A stretch of DNA of 64,000 nucleotides from Atriophallophorus winterbourni (taxonomy: Eukaryota; Platyhelminthes; Trematoda; Plagiorchiida; Microphallidae), in contig JACCGJ010006393.1 in NCBI GenBank assembly GCA_013407085.1, forward strand, positions 124,001-188,000. Reading direction: 5' to 3'. Of this stretch, positions 46,640 to 59,905 are shown one piece after another. The notes under the pieces were generated by a model. It was not told the DNA's origin. It ran no database searches and saw only the letters and a list, made by a program, of their open reading frames with translations. The position numbers were made by a program, and so were the translations under genes. Each line of letters begins with the position of its first letter. Position 1 is the stretch's first letter.

Positions 46640-48221
46640 CAGATGGAACCAGATTACCACATTAAAGCCTTGTGACGCCTATTTCAGTGATTTCTAAAGC
46701 ATAAAAGAGCCACGAAATTCTTTCTCAGACACAAAATGGAGTCGGAAAAACATCATGCTTATCTAACTTGTTAACGACTTTAAAAGAAGAAAGAAGAAAA
46801 TGACTTTATTCATGTACACGAATTTAGAGCCATAATATTAATTCAAGGACACATAATGTAACGTTTCAAAAACGTTACTTAAAAAATGTGGTCTAAATTC
46901 ACAATCTCAGTCGCCTTCTTAGATCACAAGAAACTTTCGATTGATCAACCAAATAAGGGGAAGGGAATGGACGAAAAAATCGTGAATTTAAACTACTGGA
47001 CGCTAGTACTAGACGAAGGGAGTTCCGTACATACCTGTTACTTCGGTATATTGAAATCTTTCGATCGAGTTGATGACTCGTTACTACTTCATAATCTGCA
47101 GGTTCTTGATGTCACTGTTAATCTACTAACATGTTTCGCAAGTTACCTGTCTTAACGCAAAGCGAAAGTCAGGATAGATGCCGAAATTTCGCGAACTATT
47201 TGAGCCACGAGCGGTGTTCCACAAAGTTCAGCCCTCGGTCCAATTTATTACAAGCTCTCCTTCGACTTCCGCAAGTTGTAAACGTTGCAAGTTCTGAAAC
47301 CCTTCCCTTTCCCATACATACTTAGTAGTCACTCGCTTGAGTGGAGTATATAGCAGAAAGATCTCTGTATATGAGTGTACGGAAAAAACAGCCTGTAGTA
47401 CGAGACCGTCTATAAGCGTGTATGCAGCGTACTAGGCTTAATCAAACGACTTTTGGACGTTTCCCACCTCAATTATCGTAAAAGATACTAAATACATACA
47501 TACATCCACTTGTGGACTATACAATACAAGCTTGGACACAATTGATGAAAAAAGACATCTTGGTACTCGTAATGATTTACCATAAGGTAACCAAAACGGC
47601 AATTCTATTGCATAATCTACCCTTTGAGCAGCGACTGACTAGAATTTGATTGTGCACCCTCGAGCAAAGACGCATCCGATCTGCCCTAATCCTGACATCA
47701 TCCCAAATCATCCATACGAGTTCCCACCTACTCAGTAATCTTTTTTAAAATCGGTTTCAATCTTCCGACCCGCTGTCACAACCTGGCCCTTCAAATCCCA
47801 CATTCCCGATTAAAGTGTCGCCGCAACTTTACACAGTCCGTGTATAGAAGAAGAAGAAGAAGAAGAAGAATGCTTCTTGTGAAAAAGCTTACCGCTAGAA
47901 AATGTTTCCTCATCAAACAAAATGATATTCAAACAAACGTTACGATCTTTTATGAGGTATGATACTTTTTTGGCCCCAGTTTACTGAAATCCCTTAGTGA
48001 TTCCTTCTTACACACAGACTTTGAAAAACAAATATACCCAAACATATATTTCTGCTAGAGATTTTCTCCCTCCATGTCACAATTGAAAACACCTTTGCTC
48101 CTCACTTGAAGCACATGAATGCAAACATTGAAGTAACGATTTTGTTTAACGTTCATACATATATTCTATGGTTTTGTACAGCTATTCGCTTTTTTCGCCA
48201 TAAATCTTGAATCTTGAATGG
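46640..48221 (+). mobile_element. CR1-type LINE remnant with internal insert
   Basis: Follows the 26.8-28.9 kb CR1 copy: ACACAAAATGGAGTCGG, LDEGSSVHTCYFG, SFDRVDDSLLLHNLQVL, then ACGCAAAGCGAAAGTCAGG and a decayed RT to a 3' UTR. Ends at AATCTTGAATCTTGAAT (48202-48219), the CR1 heptamer tail. An extra ~205 bp (about 46784-46990), starting with a GAA-rich tail and AATGACTTTATT, interrupts it. Reads uninterrupted across the site where the other copy carries the nested fragment. All frames broken. Confidence 0.8.
47846..47870. repeat. (GAA)n simple repeat
   Basis: About eight AGA/GAA units inside the CR1 3' UTR. Confidence 0.9.
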
Positions 48222-49580
48222 TGTATTAAAATTTTTAAATAAAAATAAATTGATCTTTTAGAGTCAATCATTTTTATGACCATAAATCGCGAAACTTGCA
48301 TCCCATTTCACAACAGAAACCATAACAAATAAATTTCTACACGGAAGTTGTCTTTTTGTGTCCATGTGCTTAAAACGCAAAACTAATTCATTATACTTCT
48401 AATAGATGACATATCCGATATATCAAACTTCAGCAGAGATATTTATCTATAGCTCAGATAAATATCAAATGCTTGTAGAATAAATTCCCAAATCATATTC
48501 GTAAATAAATGAACAAAGTCATCAGAGAATACTTTGCATCCAGCAATAAACCTAAACACTCTTTTAAAATCGAAATATATGATGCAGTTTTATAATACTT
48601 ATTTGACCAATAGGTTACACCCTCATTCGCTCATTCATCCTTGTGGCTCCCATTTACATGCTTTCTCAAAATGAACTTGCATTATTTAATGTATAAATAT
48701 GGCATTACTCAAAAGATCTCAGTCGATTTGCGTCGCATTATTTTTATTACCTTGCGAAAATCTTCACCACTACTATCTATCCAACTATCCATCGATCCAT
48801 CATTCTAACCGTCCAAATAACCGTACATCTGTCAACCCAACCATCTTTGTTTTTAATAAATTAACTATCCTTTCGTAGCCTCTTAAACTTATATTTCGAT
48901 GCGGTTATCGTTCCAGCACTCTTCTCATTTAGACTTATACATGCCATTGGATTTGGATAGTATTGCTTCACAAAATGAACCTAGGAACCTAGGTCCAGCA
49001 CAAAACCTGCTCCGGTCAGACATCCTTTCGTTTATAACGTGCAACAATTTCGATATATGGGAAAACAAACTATCATTGGGCGATAGTTATGATCTCAATC
49101 TCATTCCTTTTCCGATGAACGCAAATATACGCACCAATAGAGTAGACAAATGTTCCGCTTGGTGTTTATGCGGCACAATTGTGTGAATTCTGAAAACGTG
49201 ACTGCTTCTGTGTCGGTGGATGCACTTAGCTTAATGTTGATTTTTCTCACGGTTTATGGCCTCACATTTTTCAAACAAATCGTCGGAATGATTTTAAGCA
49301 GAAGATTCTGAAATCTAATGCACTTGAATCTTTGATTTGGTCGTGATGGATGGATTGTCTTCCAGTTGAATCGATTTAATTACATTTTATTTCAAGTATC
49401 GGTCTGATTTAAAGAGGAGAATTGTGATGAATAAGTAAAAGTTGGCCAACATACAGAAGTTTGACTGCACAAAGCTTCAATCTAAATCATGATCAGTTGT
49501 AAGCTACTGCTAGCCAAAGTTTGCACGGCGAACCTTAGTTTGGTCGCAACTTGTTTTTCATTCTTCCAATGTTTCATGGC
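48222..49580. other. Anonymous intronic DNA
   Basis: An open frame at 48899-49186 (95 codons) lacks any known motif; it is not called as a gene. Nothing else seen. Confidence 0.35.
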
Positions 49581-49584
49581 ATGC

Positions 49585-49665
49585 AGATCGTCAATGTACT
49601 GTCCCTACCACAAAAACGGTAATGGGGTGTGTGATGGAAATGCGTGCAAATACAGATTTTAGTGA
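49585..49665 (-). repeat. Short interspersed repeat fragment
   Basis: CAGATCGTCAATGTACTGTCC, AACGGTAATGGGGTGTGTG and GGAAATGCGTGCAAATACAG blocks match 24245-24310. Confidence 0.55.
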
Positions 49666-50579
49666 AATGAATCTATCTGTAAAAAGAGATACACGCTGTA
49701 TATTTTGAACATGAAAAGGAACAATAAAATAGTTTTATTCCTTCACACGAACATTTAGCAGCCAAATTATCTTGACCAAATTTAATTAAGAAAGATGACG
49801 AAAATCACTTTACAACAGGTTTCAAATTGTCATTCATTCACATCGTCAAGTCTGAAACCGTATTCGAATAGTTAACCAAGCATCGGACTAGTTAAGAAAA
49901 AATTAAATTTCCGATTTTTTTTTCTTTCTAGAATGAAGGAAGAACTAATGGCTTCCCGTGGAGGAGAATGATTTACAGACATTAAGGATTTAGTGTGCGT
50001 TCTTTGCATTCTTACTTTGGTAAACTTAGGTTTTCCCATTACATTATTTCACCGATATCACCTATACTACACGTTTTCCGATCGGGTTCATCACTCTGGA
50101 ACGATGCGTGATAAGATTTCACTCATGCAAAGGAGTCGCGGTATTTATCAGAGATTTTTTCCGGCAACTCTAATGACCCATATTACACCCAATCATGGTA
50201 AGGAGTTAGGGTTAAATACATTTTTCACATATATGCAAACATTGTGAGGTATTATATTTATTATTTTTTAATACTGGTGTAAAAATAAACCACTGGAAAT
50301 AAAAGAATAATATTCAAACAAAAGTAATACCAAATTTAATCAGGCAATCAAAACGAGTGAGAATTTATCTTAACTAATGAAAATGATACCAGGGCTGTTT
50401 GCATCACATTAAAAACAAAAATGCCTCAGTGGTTCGAGGCGGTATTAATTATCTTTTGTGCCCAAGGTTTGATAGTTATGACAAATACTTAGATAAACTT
50501 TAGGAGGACAGAAACACAGTGGTGTCACGAGTCTACCGTGCTGTCTAGTTTGTTATCTGAGCGAAGATTTATCACTTAC

Positions 50580-50742
50580 CCTTTGAGCTTCCCGTTTGTC
50601 ATTTCGTTGATTTTGCTGGTAAATTCGCGCAAAGTGAGACACGATCACAGGAACTGGGAGAGCAATGACTAGCACACCGGACAAGGAGCATATTCCGCCG
50701 AATATCTTGCCGAAAATTGTAGTGGGCACGATATCACCATAA
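50580..50742 (-). CDS. Kv4/Shal K+ channel: selectivity filter end, S6 and start of C-terminus
   Basis: A 163-nt exon with acceptor TTTATAACAG and donor GTAAGT, starting with the last base of a split Gly codon. It encodes [36 protein letters not shown] and [20 protein letters not shown] is the end of the K+ selectivity filter (GYGD), and PVPVIVSHF is the S6 gate with the PVP kink that marks voltage-gated K+ channels. IYxQNQRxDKRxAQ is specific to the Shal/Kv4 subfamily. The exon begins inside the Gly codon before YGD, as in vertebrate Kv4 genes. The pore-lining helix lies in the plasma membrane. The upstream exon with T1, S1-S5 and pore helix is not in the window. Confidence 0.96.
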
Positions 50743-52310
50743 CTGTTATAAATTTAAAAAAAATAATGCACGAAAATTATTTCTAGTTTATCAACATAGT
50801 TGCACAGTTTTTCACTGTCAGTCAGAATATAATACGAATTTCATAAATAATATAAGAAGAAGTAGTTCTATAATATAAGCAGCGTCTTGATAAAATTGTT
50901 AAACACATTTGAAAATCGCACGTTTAAAAATTGCAACATGAATCCGGATAACCTTTTGAAAAAGCGTACAGCAGAAACCACTAATATTCCTAACTGTATC
51001 GTTATAATCAAATTATTTCGTCTTGTAATATTTCACGTTTAATAAGAAAATATTTACCGCTTTACAATCGCATTGCCTGTTTCACTATTATCTATTTCAC
51101 ATTTTGTAGGTTAATCTCTTTTATTGTTTAAGTAATTATAATATATTATAGCGCAAAATCGTATACTTAACATAAAAAAGGATTAGCATAATGTAACCTG
51201 ATATTTATTGCATATGATGATGTAGCATATACTGCTGTTCGAAAAGTTATCATCTGATGTCGGAATCAATGCGATCGATCGCGATAAATAATTGCCATCA
51301 AGAGATTGTGATTCTCCGTACATGTTACCATCAGACAGTGGTGTTTGAAGTTAGCTTTAGAGATGAACGAGAAAAAATGACTGATTAGCCAGATGGAAAG
51401 GATGGACAATAGTACTTTAAAGGTGAATGAATAGTAATTCTTTCAGAAATAATGAACAACTTCAACAAAACATCCAACATATGCGCTGAAGTATTAAGGG
51501 CGAACTGTCGCACAGTGCTCATTCATAAAATGTTCAAACCCAAACCTGTGAACAAACACTAAAACATTGTGATTTGACTAGCAAATTTTTCTGGAATAGC
51601 TTTCAATAGAGAAAGCTAGACGTTAGAGCGAAATGAAACGAACAAAAAAATTGGTCATAGTGCAAAAAAATGTGGCGATCATTCGGCCAATCACTGGAAC
51701 CAAATAACTAAGGCAAATAAAATTAAAACCGATTTTTCTTATATTTAATTCTGGCCTACTGGCGCCGGGTAAAGATGCTGAGAGATAAAATCATAGAATG
51801 GCGATAAAATGCCAATAAAAGTTTAATGGTAGCATTTTAAACTAAAATATTATAAAATATTATATAATAATAATATATATTATGTTATCAAATATTATAG
51901 ACTTTGAAAAGACCGTGAAGTGTAAGCTAACTAAATATTACCCATGCACGATGGTACGAACCAATCTACACGTGAGTCTGGAAAGCTTAGTAGAGAAAAT
52001 TGATAAGATATACGTAATTGTCAACAATCTACCATGTGATACGATTGGCATAGAAGAAGGAGACACATTATATTCATCATAAGCCATCCAGGAAAATCTC
52101 GACACTGTGAACAATTCCAACTCGGTAAATTCTGCGCTGATCTTGTGATAATTTGTGCAGCATCACAAGCCAGAGGGTGTTGGCTAGATGAATCTCACGA
52201 TCGAACCATTGAGAAATTGTGCCTAATGCTATTTCCCAACTGGGTATTTTGAAACTTGGCAAAATTCGTTTAATAAAAACAGCACAAGCTACATTATAAG
52301 AGACACTAGT
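50743..52310 (-). other. Start of Kv4 upstream intron, anonymous
   Basis: AT-rich, with an AT-only run near 51845-51885. No exon of the T1/S1-S5 region found here or anywhere to 64000, so the intron is at least 13 kb. Confidence 0.5.
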
Positions 52311-52313
52311 ATA

Positions 52314-52850
52314 CGTGGATGGACAAAGTGATGCTGAAGTGCTTTCAAAAGCTGGTCTACAGAGCATGTTCAACCTACTACGACTGCGACGCCTGCGGTG
52401 GCTTGGCCACGTCTATAGAATTGAAAATGGTCGTATTACGAAAGATCTACTCTATGGTGAGTTGACGTCAGGAAGTCGACCATTGGGCAGACACACTTGC
52501 GGTACAAAGACGTTTGAAAAATAGATAGGAAAGCTCTTGGCATTGGCCCTTCAAGTTGGGAAGAACTAGCTCTTGACCGCTAGCCTTGGAGGCATTCTGT
52601 AAAGCATCGTCCGCAAGCTGGGGAGGAGCAGATACAGCTCTTGGCTGCTGAACGCAGATCACGCTGCCGACGTGCAACTGCGCCCTACAACCGAGTTCTG
52701 TCTATCGTTGAAAGTGCTGTGAGGAGGGATTGTTCCCCCGAATCGGATGTTTAGTCATTATTAAAAGTGTGGAACATGAAAATTCATGTGATTGTGATGT
52801 AAACCATGGTAGACAATCAATCGAAGGAAGGGGGCCTAACGACCACGATA
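52314..52850 (+). mobile_element. 5'-truncated RTE copy
   Basis: Encodes SDAEVLSKAGLQSMFNLLRL, RWLGHVYRIENGRITKDLL and RPLGR, the RTE C-terminal region, then the 3' block (CCGAATCGGATGTTTAGTC) ending near 52850 in a mutated GAAGGAAGGGGGCC. A stop at 52522-52524 breaks the frame. Confidence 0.88.
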
Positions 52851-53084
52851 GTATACGCCCATTCGTAAAAAGTCTCAGAGTCGGAGATTTGATGATCCAC
52901 GTATTATTTGGCGCTCTGAAACTCCGCTATAGATATCTAATGTAATAGTGAAACCGTAGATTTCGACTTGAGGTAACATTCTTCTCTTAGGTGGAACGGA
53001 TCATCATCACAGGTTAGTTTGTATAGTCTCGGACAAACCTGAAATTTGTACGTTTAAAAGTTTTCTGCGGAATCTAGGTTCGTT

Positions 53085-53340
53085 GCGTGTGTAATGAAAA
53101 TGCATGCAAATGAGCATTTTGTGGATGGTTGTTTTTTACCCGATCTACATAAGTATGGGCACATGTGATGGAATAGGTTGGTCATGACAACCTTATCAAA
53201 CAACGGCTTACAAGCGCAAATCGTTTACCATGCTTCCACTGTTTCAAGCTCATGAGCATCCAGATCGTGTTGTCCTTAGTTGATGAGCAACACGAAACCC
53301 GTCGTGGGGTTTGTGTGATGGTACTACATGCGAATCAGCA
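53085..53340 (+). repeat. Two short interspersed repeats in tandem
   Basis: 53085-53230: AATGCATGCAAATGAGCATT, GGTTGGTCATGACAACC, CGGCTTACAAGCGC. 53240-53340: AGCATCCAGATCGTGTTGTC, GAGCAACACGAAACCCGTCG. Same families as 20.3/44.7 kb and 24.2 kb. Confidence 0.65.
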
Positions 53341-53344
53341 TTTT

Positions 53345-56300
53345 TATTTTAAAAAGACCTCTATCCGTTTATAAATTTTATTTTCTAAGAGTTGAAAAAT
53401 GCCTCAATCTTGCGTGTTAAGCAAATAATGCTTCTGTATAAAGAAGAAATCTTCACCCAAAACATTTTCACACGTTGAATTTTGAAGATTGAATGTTCTG
53501 CAATAAAAATGACACAGTTCACGGACAATGAAATTTTATATTATGAAGTCAAGTTGCATTTGATTTTAATTTGTTCACGCCGCTTAAATCTATGGAGGTG
53601 GAAAAAGCGATTGTTTCGTTCCACCTTATATCATTTCGAGGATTTCCGTCAGTCCAGAGGGATAAAATGTCTGAGTCGCTCGTAAAATGAACTTTGTATC
53701 TTGTGGGTACCATTTTGGACAAAGGTTGAGATTCACGAATAACATTAACTTATTTCAGTGAATTGATAAATTTAAGGACTTTCAATTATGTGCTATCGAA
53801 ATATTGCTAAGATCGCTCTACGTCAATGTCAATAGAAAGAGGATTTAAATGTGGATATTGAAAGCGTGTATCTTTTGCTAATGTCTGTGGTTGAATACTA
53901 TTTATTATTAATATCTCTTTCAACTAATAGTATGGATTCACTGAATAAACGGCGTATGCAAAATAATCTGATTTGTGCTCAATAATATCAACGCTGCCGC
54001 GCAATGCTACGAGTTATATTTTTATTAAAATCCTTTAGAATTGGTTAGAGGACAACATATCAATGTCAAAATTAATTCTTAAAAGGAAAGCAATAGAGTA
54101 TTTTACGTTTTGAACACTAACCTTCGAACCACAAACGTTTTTTCCTACATGAAAGAATTATTCAATAAAATTATAAAGCCATTCGTGGTTTCTCTTAATT
54201 ACAGAGATCATATGAAACTTTGCAGAGCAAGCACAATACAATAAAACCATTTAGAATTATCATTTAAAAATAACTGATGCTTGACATTAGCCAAATGTCT
54301 CTTCGTATTGTCAATTATGACTAGGTCCCACTTGTTGACAGCCGAGTTTAAAAAATCCACAACTGGAAGGCAGATGACAGAACTGACAAGGCTGTCCTAG
54401 AGTCGTTCGAAAATGAATGAAGGGTTAATGATATGCAAACATTTATCAGGAAATCGTAGTTGCATTTGGAAATGAGTAACATGTGCCTAGACAGTATATA
54501 ACATAGATTTGAAGAATTAAAAGAAAGACAAAGCTTTATTTCAAAATTTTCAAAAGGTCAGCTTCAGAATAATTTAAAAAAGGTACAAATTGCACACACT
54601 TTGAAATTCTCGTAAAATGTACACGAGACAAATTCGATCATGATTATTTAATAAACAGGTACTTTGACAAGGTTTTTTATAATGAAAATGCGATAAATGA
54701 CCTCCGAGTTGAATTCGTTCTCGAAGGCAGTATGATGAGTTTTGATCGAGTTTTTGAGGAAGCTTTACTTTTAAGGAGATCCTAATGTATGGGATGTGAG
54801 TTATCATTTAATATAAGTTGATCGCAATAGAAACTGTTGTTTCACAATATTTTGAAGAATGTTTACTTCAGGAACAGATCTTGCTCGTGAGACGATCGTG
54901 GCACATAGTTTGTGCAACACACCGTCTTTCAAAAATGTGCCGTTAAAATATCAAGTGAACAATACAATATATGAGGTAATACAAAAGACAATATAAAGTG
55001 AGAAAATAGATTAGACTTAACGGGGAGAAAACAAAGACCCAACACGTAAAAGAAATCCAACGAACTCCAAAAACGTTGTCGGATGTGGTGATGCCAAGAT
55101 AATGGACATGTTTCTCTCTAGTAACAATCTTAAATTGTTAGGCCTGGTGGTGATCGTCTCAGAGCTCTCTGCAAGTATTTGTGTACTAAACCAACAGAAA
55201 ATTCAGAACATTGAGTTTATACCATTTGAGAACGTTTACGGAATCTTTTAATCAATTCAGAATTTATCGATGCAAATTAGTCGCATGAAACTGCGAAATT
55301 CAATACACAGATGCGATTTGTTGTCTACAAAAATGCAGAACAAACAATTTGGTATAAAGTGAAATATAATTCATTGTCTGTGAAGATGACATATTCTATT
55401 TTACTGTCCTTTATCAAGAATTCTAATTCGGTAGGAATTTTTTGCCGAGAAATGTTAAAAATTTTTATGAATCCATCAGCTTCACTTTACGTGTTGAAGG
55501 GACTGAATATTATCCTTGGCACTTTATAATGAATGAACGAGCATTTTTCTGTCACGGTTCACTGAAGTTATGCTCGACTCGCTTCATGAAAAAACTGACG
55601 CCCATTCTGGTTTTACCTCATAATGTTAGGAAATGAATGCGGTCACTCTAAATACGGTTTAAAAACTTTATTGAAAAAATATTTAAAAAAATAATACAAA
55701 AAACAAAAATTACCTGAAAATTCAAAAGAAATACTACATTATCTGATACATATCTGTTCCCTATTGACGAATATGGATCACACAAAATCTTTGTATCGCA
55801 GAGTAGTGAAGTTTACTAGTGAAAATTTCCAGTCAAGAGCAGTGTACCACACTTGGCACCAACGCAAGAAGAAGTCTCGTTGAAAAGTCAACGCTAACAA
55901 TCATCAACTTACAAGATATAGATACTCAGAAGAATTGCAAGAATACTGTTCAAGTAACATCCGCTCATCATCAGCCTTCATTATTATAAATGGGTCAAGG
56001 TCGGGCAAAAAGGCACAACGCTGTGAATGTTAACGATGTACTCTCTCTCTCATGACACAAAGGTATGACGCAACGTATGACCATGAAAATTGTGATCTTA
56101 CAGACCCTATAAATTTCAGCCTCAGAAGGCGTATTTCCGAAACAATTTAAACGAGCATGCATATGTCGGTATTGTATGTTCCCTGCTCATTAAAATGGCA
56201 AACCAATTTCATAAGATTAATAAATCATAATGTGTAGCTTATCCATTCAAATACAATGATTATTATCACCTTATTGGACTTTAGTTGTATCTATAAAGCA

Positions 56301-57590
56301 AACCGATGGCATTGAATTTGAAAAAGATCATTAGAAATTATTATTTGAATAGTCTTATTAATGATCACTATATATAGCTCAGCAAAATGTGTATTGCATG
56401 TGCCAGACCGTGAACCAAATTTTACATACCACCAATAACGAGGAAACCTTATAATTGTATGTCTCTTAATCAAATTCCATACAGCTTACCCAGCTTACTA
56501 AGAAAACTTTTATTTCTAGTTACTTGATTAATTTTGCGATCTTCTCTGTACTTTCAAAACTGTGGCAATCATTCAATTTCATTCGTCAAACCATCAATAT
56601 TCTGTGCGAACTATTCGAAATTCGTTAACATTATGAGTTGAAACGGTTGTTGGACGAAGTTTTGTTTGCATCGCAATAATATGAATTCATTCGGGGCAAA
56701 TCTAATAATCCGAGGAACGTTACAATGGGATAGATAAGCACACCACCACCTGAGAACCGCAGCTGAGAACATCAGCTGTTGACATAAATTTTAACTCAAG
56801 TATATCAATAAGGTGAACATGAAGTTTTCGGTTGGTTTCCTACATTGCCAGGTAGACTAAACCGCCCTTCTTTTACGTGAATAAATATTTTCATTAGAAA
56901 TCAACAAAAAAGTTTCAACTTCCCATTCAGTGTATGGATTTAAAGTTACTTTTCCAGCTAATCTACTCAGCACGATGATTTATAGTCCGGTCGCTAAAAT
57001 GACAATGGAACGATTTTCAAACCACACGTTTGCTATCAATTTGCAAATCTATTTCTTTGGTAAAAGCGCAATGTCGAATGAATGAAATCAATGATCATAA
57101 ATTGGGTATTGGCAACCAACAGGCTACGATCAAGGCTGTCAAAATCTCGGTTGAAACACCTGATTATGGATTGGAAAGTTTTTGATCGTTTGAAATATAT
57201 AATTCTAAAAATCAAATGTTTTCAACGTTCATAATTATAACTGACAGCGAAGGCAATTGAAAATCTGACTGGTTAATTTAGACACTTTTAATTGAGACGA
57301 AAGTCAATGGGTAGATTAAGGATTTCGATTTCGCGTGCGCATAAGTGTGAGTAAAATTTCTATGTGAAGGTGAAGAATAAGAAGAAGACTTTTCGAACAT
57401 CGGTTGTAATTAACGATTAGCTAAAAGGGTTAAAGTCAAATTTTGCTGCGTTGAATGCGACGTGGTTACCATGCACCGGCACGCTAGAAAATAGATTACA
57501 CTGTTTTGTAAACGAAGAGTCTCTGATGAGCCTCAACTGAATGGATTTGCCAACTAAATGAAAGTAAGAGAAGGGAGCATCTGCAGAAGC
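53345..57590. other. Anonymous AT-rich DNA
   Basis: Several open frames of 60-80 codons on both strands, none with a recognised motif. No splice-consistent exon found. A short AATAAGAAGAAGAC tail-like stretch near 57375. Confidence 0.35.
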
Positions 57591-57599
57591 AAACGAATT

Positions 57600-59500
57600 A
57601 AAGCTCTCAATCTAAAGATCAGTACTGGTGAAGTTACATGTGATGTCTGCGAATAAAGGTGCTTTATATCATAATCTCACAACAGTCCTTAAAACTCTGG
57701 CACTGAAAATCTTTGTAGTGGTATTTGGTGATTTCAATGCCAGAGTTTGTACAGATGAATAGTTTTAGACAAACTTTCCAGAAAAGCTTAGTGTAGAAAG
57801 AATAAATGAAAGTGGGCAACGCCTTTTGGAAGTATGTAAAGTTTAGGTTCGGTGTCGCTAATATCTTCTTTCAAACAAAGCCACAACATAGTCTTTTGGA
57901 AGGATCCTCGGTCATCGCATTGGTGTCAACTTGTTATTATCTTCGTTAAGCGCGCTAATATGAAATGCTTACTACTCACAAAATCATCCCTGAAAACGGA
58001 CTGCTTCACTGACAATTCGTTGTTTTTGCAAAACTGAATCCTCGTCAGACTAGATCGACTGCCAAATATCAATGTCAGTCGTATGCGCGATCCGCCACTT
58101 GGTAAACGATTTTGTGCAAGCTTTCCCAGCCGGCCACGCTAGAAGCTTTAAGGGATTCAGCCTCTAAAAATTGTACATATTGAGTCTCACTTTTAATTGT
58201 TGGTATTAAAATCTCGCAAGAGCGACTGATTCGAGGGAAAAGCTCTTGTGAATAAACTTCTGGACTATAATCGTTCAGCATGTTTGAAGTTCAAACGAAT
58301 GCCAATAAACGATAACTTACGAATTCCTAGAGTAGCTAGATATAAAGCAAAGCAGCGTGAAGTGTAAATGACCATTGGGCCTAAATTAACCTCAGAAACC
58401 GTCATTTGCACTGTATGAGTTATGCAATCATGCGAGCCATTGGTGAGTGACCAATCAAGTCAGTATCTGGTAACTCGATTCTCGACTTGACTCAGTAAAT
58501 GGGAAGATGAGCCGAGCACTTCTTTCTCTAATCTATGGAAAGCACAGTTTTACCACATGCACTTAAAAATGTTGAACGTTTCTTATTCATTGAGCACTTA
58601 CATACTTCACCTACTCGTAATGAGCACAATAGAGAAATCGACCGCTTAGCGAAAGAAAAGGCTTGTGGTGAAGAAGGAATTCCACTGACCTCATCAAATT
58701 TCGTATGAATAGCTTTATACTAGCCACTTCACTATTCCCTTTTCCAGTGCTGGCTGGATGAGTGTGTTTCACACGAGATTTGAGCCATCAAGATCGTCAC
58801 ACTATTTAAGAATAAGGTTGATCGAAGTGATTGTTACATTTACCGATGAAACTCTCTTCTAAATGTTGTTGGCAAATTATCAGCTAAAGTTTGACAGATG
58901 CGGCTACAAGAAATAGTTGAGAGTTTACTCGGAGTCTCAATGTGGCGTCCGCGGAGGAAGATCAACCGTTGATATAATCTTCTCCCTGAGACAACCTCGA
59001 GAAATGTGTGAGTTTCAGTATAAGTTGTTTTTATTGATTCACGATAGGAATTCGACTACGGTAAAATTTTAGGTATTTTCAAAATGATTGATCAAGGTTG
59101 CTCGAACTCGTTATTTCGTTCCAATCTGGCATTAAGCCGTTGCAGTTCCGAGGCCTTTAAAAGTCCTCTGATACGTTAAACAAGAATGTACTCATGCTCC
59201 CATGCCGTTCGCCATTTACTTTGCTCTGCTGCTGAAGAACGCGTTCAAGACAAGAACAAAATGTATTTACCTATGAACGTGGGGTGGTGGTAAGCTCTCA
59301 AACTAGTACCTTTTGAAAGCATAAACCGAGGTACGGGATGTGCTAATCCATGATTGGCTGTTTGCCGACGATCCAATCACCGCTCACTCCCAAGAGCAGC
59401 TTTAGTCACAAACGGACTGGTTCGTCGATACGCTCAAACTTTGAGTTGACAGTGTGCATAAATAAAACCAATGTCCTAGGTCAAAGACGATTTCGCATCA
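57600..59500 (+). mobile_element. Decayed RTE LINE with foreign segment
   Basis: Endonuclease part at 57640-57840 (VVFGDFNARV region near 57720-57750). Block 57850-58045 follows the region after the endonuclease. From 58475 the RT side resumes (TTCTTTCTCTAATC, then ACCACATGCACTTAAAAATG), followed by the RT entry (near 58640), the HYRGISLL-like region (near 58840) and the FADD-region equivalent GGCTGTTTGCCGACGATCC (59347-59365). Too many stops to be active. 58050-58470 does not match the family and may be a separate insert. Confidence 0.8.
58050..58470. other. Segment of other origin inside the RTE remnant
   Basis: Has no counterpart in the full-length RTE. A minus-strand open frame (58075-58281, 68 codons) has fairly coding-like composition, ending SVAGWESLHKIVYQVADRAYD before the stop. 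Not recognised. Could be a captured exon or a piece of an unknown element. Confidence 0.35.
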
Positions 59501-59654
59501 AATATGTATAGCTATATATACAGAATATAATTGTACTTATCGCTGACTATCTAACCTTTCGGGTAAAACGCTCTATGAAGAATTACTTGATATTACAATC
59601 AAAATTAAATTAGCTGAATCAGTTGTCGATTCAAACTATCTGCCCTCCATTTTC

Positions 59655-59905
59655 GCAAGTGCAAATCGGTCACGAGTTTCAGAGCCCTTCCTTTTATTCT
59701 GAGCACTTAGCATTCTAACGATTGAGTGGTCTACGTTGGAGTGTGATCTTACTGTCTGAGTATGATGGAGTTTCAGAAGCAGTCTACAGTGCGAGGCCGT
59801 TTGTAAATCTGAATGCAGTGTACTCGGCATATCGGGCGAATAACCGAACGTATTTGCGGCTTTGCCATGTAACCATTCGCGGATGATACAACGCGAAGTT
59901 TGGCA
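59655..59905 (+). mobile_element. Highly decayed CR1 fragment
   Basis: GAGCCCTTCC, TTGAGTGGTC, CAGTGCGAGGCCGTTTGTAA and GAATGCAGTGTACTCGGC line up with 28005-28145 of the CR1 copy. No open frame. Confidence 0.5.

Larger units (their letters stand above)
36774..50579 (-). other. Kv4 large intron
   Basis: 13.8-kb intron holding a Penelope fragment (38.68-39.4 kb), short repeats (40.0-40.4, 44.7, 46.4, 49.6 kb) and two CR1 copies in opposite orientations (43.04-43.83 and 46.64-48.22 kb). Open frames at 37722-38066, 42304-42531 and 48899-49186 have no recognised domain or splice support. Confidence 0.75.

Noticed and set aside
48899..49186. 95-codon + strand open frame
   Set aside because: Composition looks partly coding and a CCAG lies nearby, but there is no partner exon or motif.
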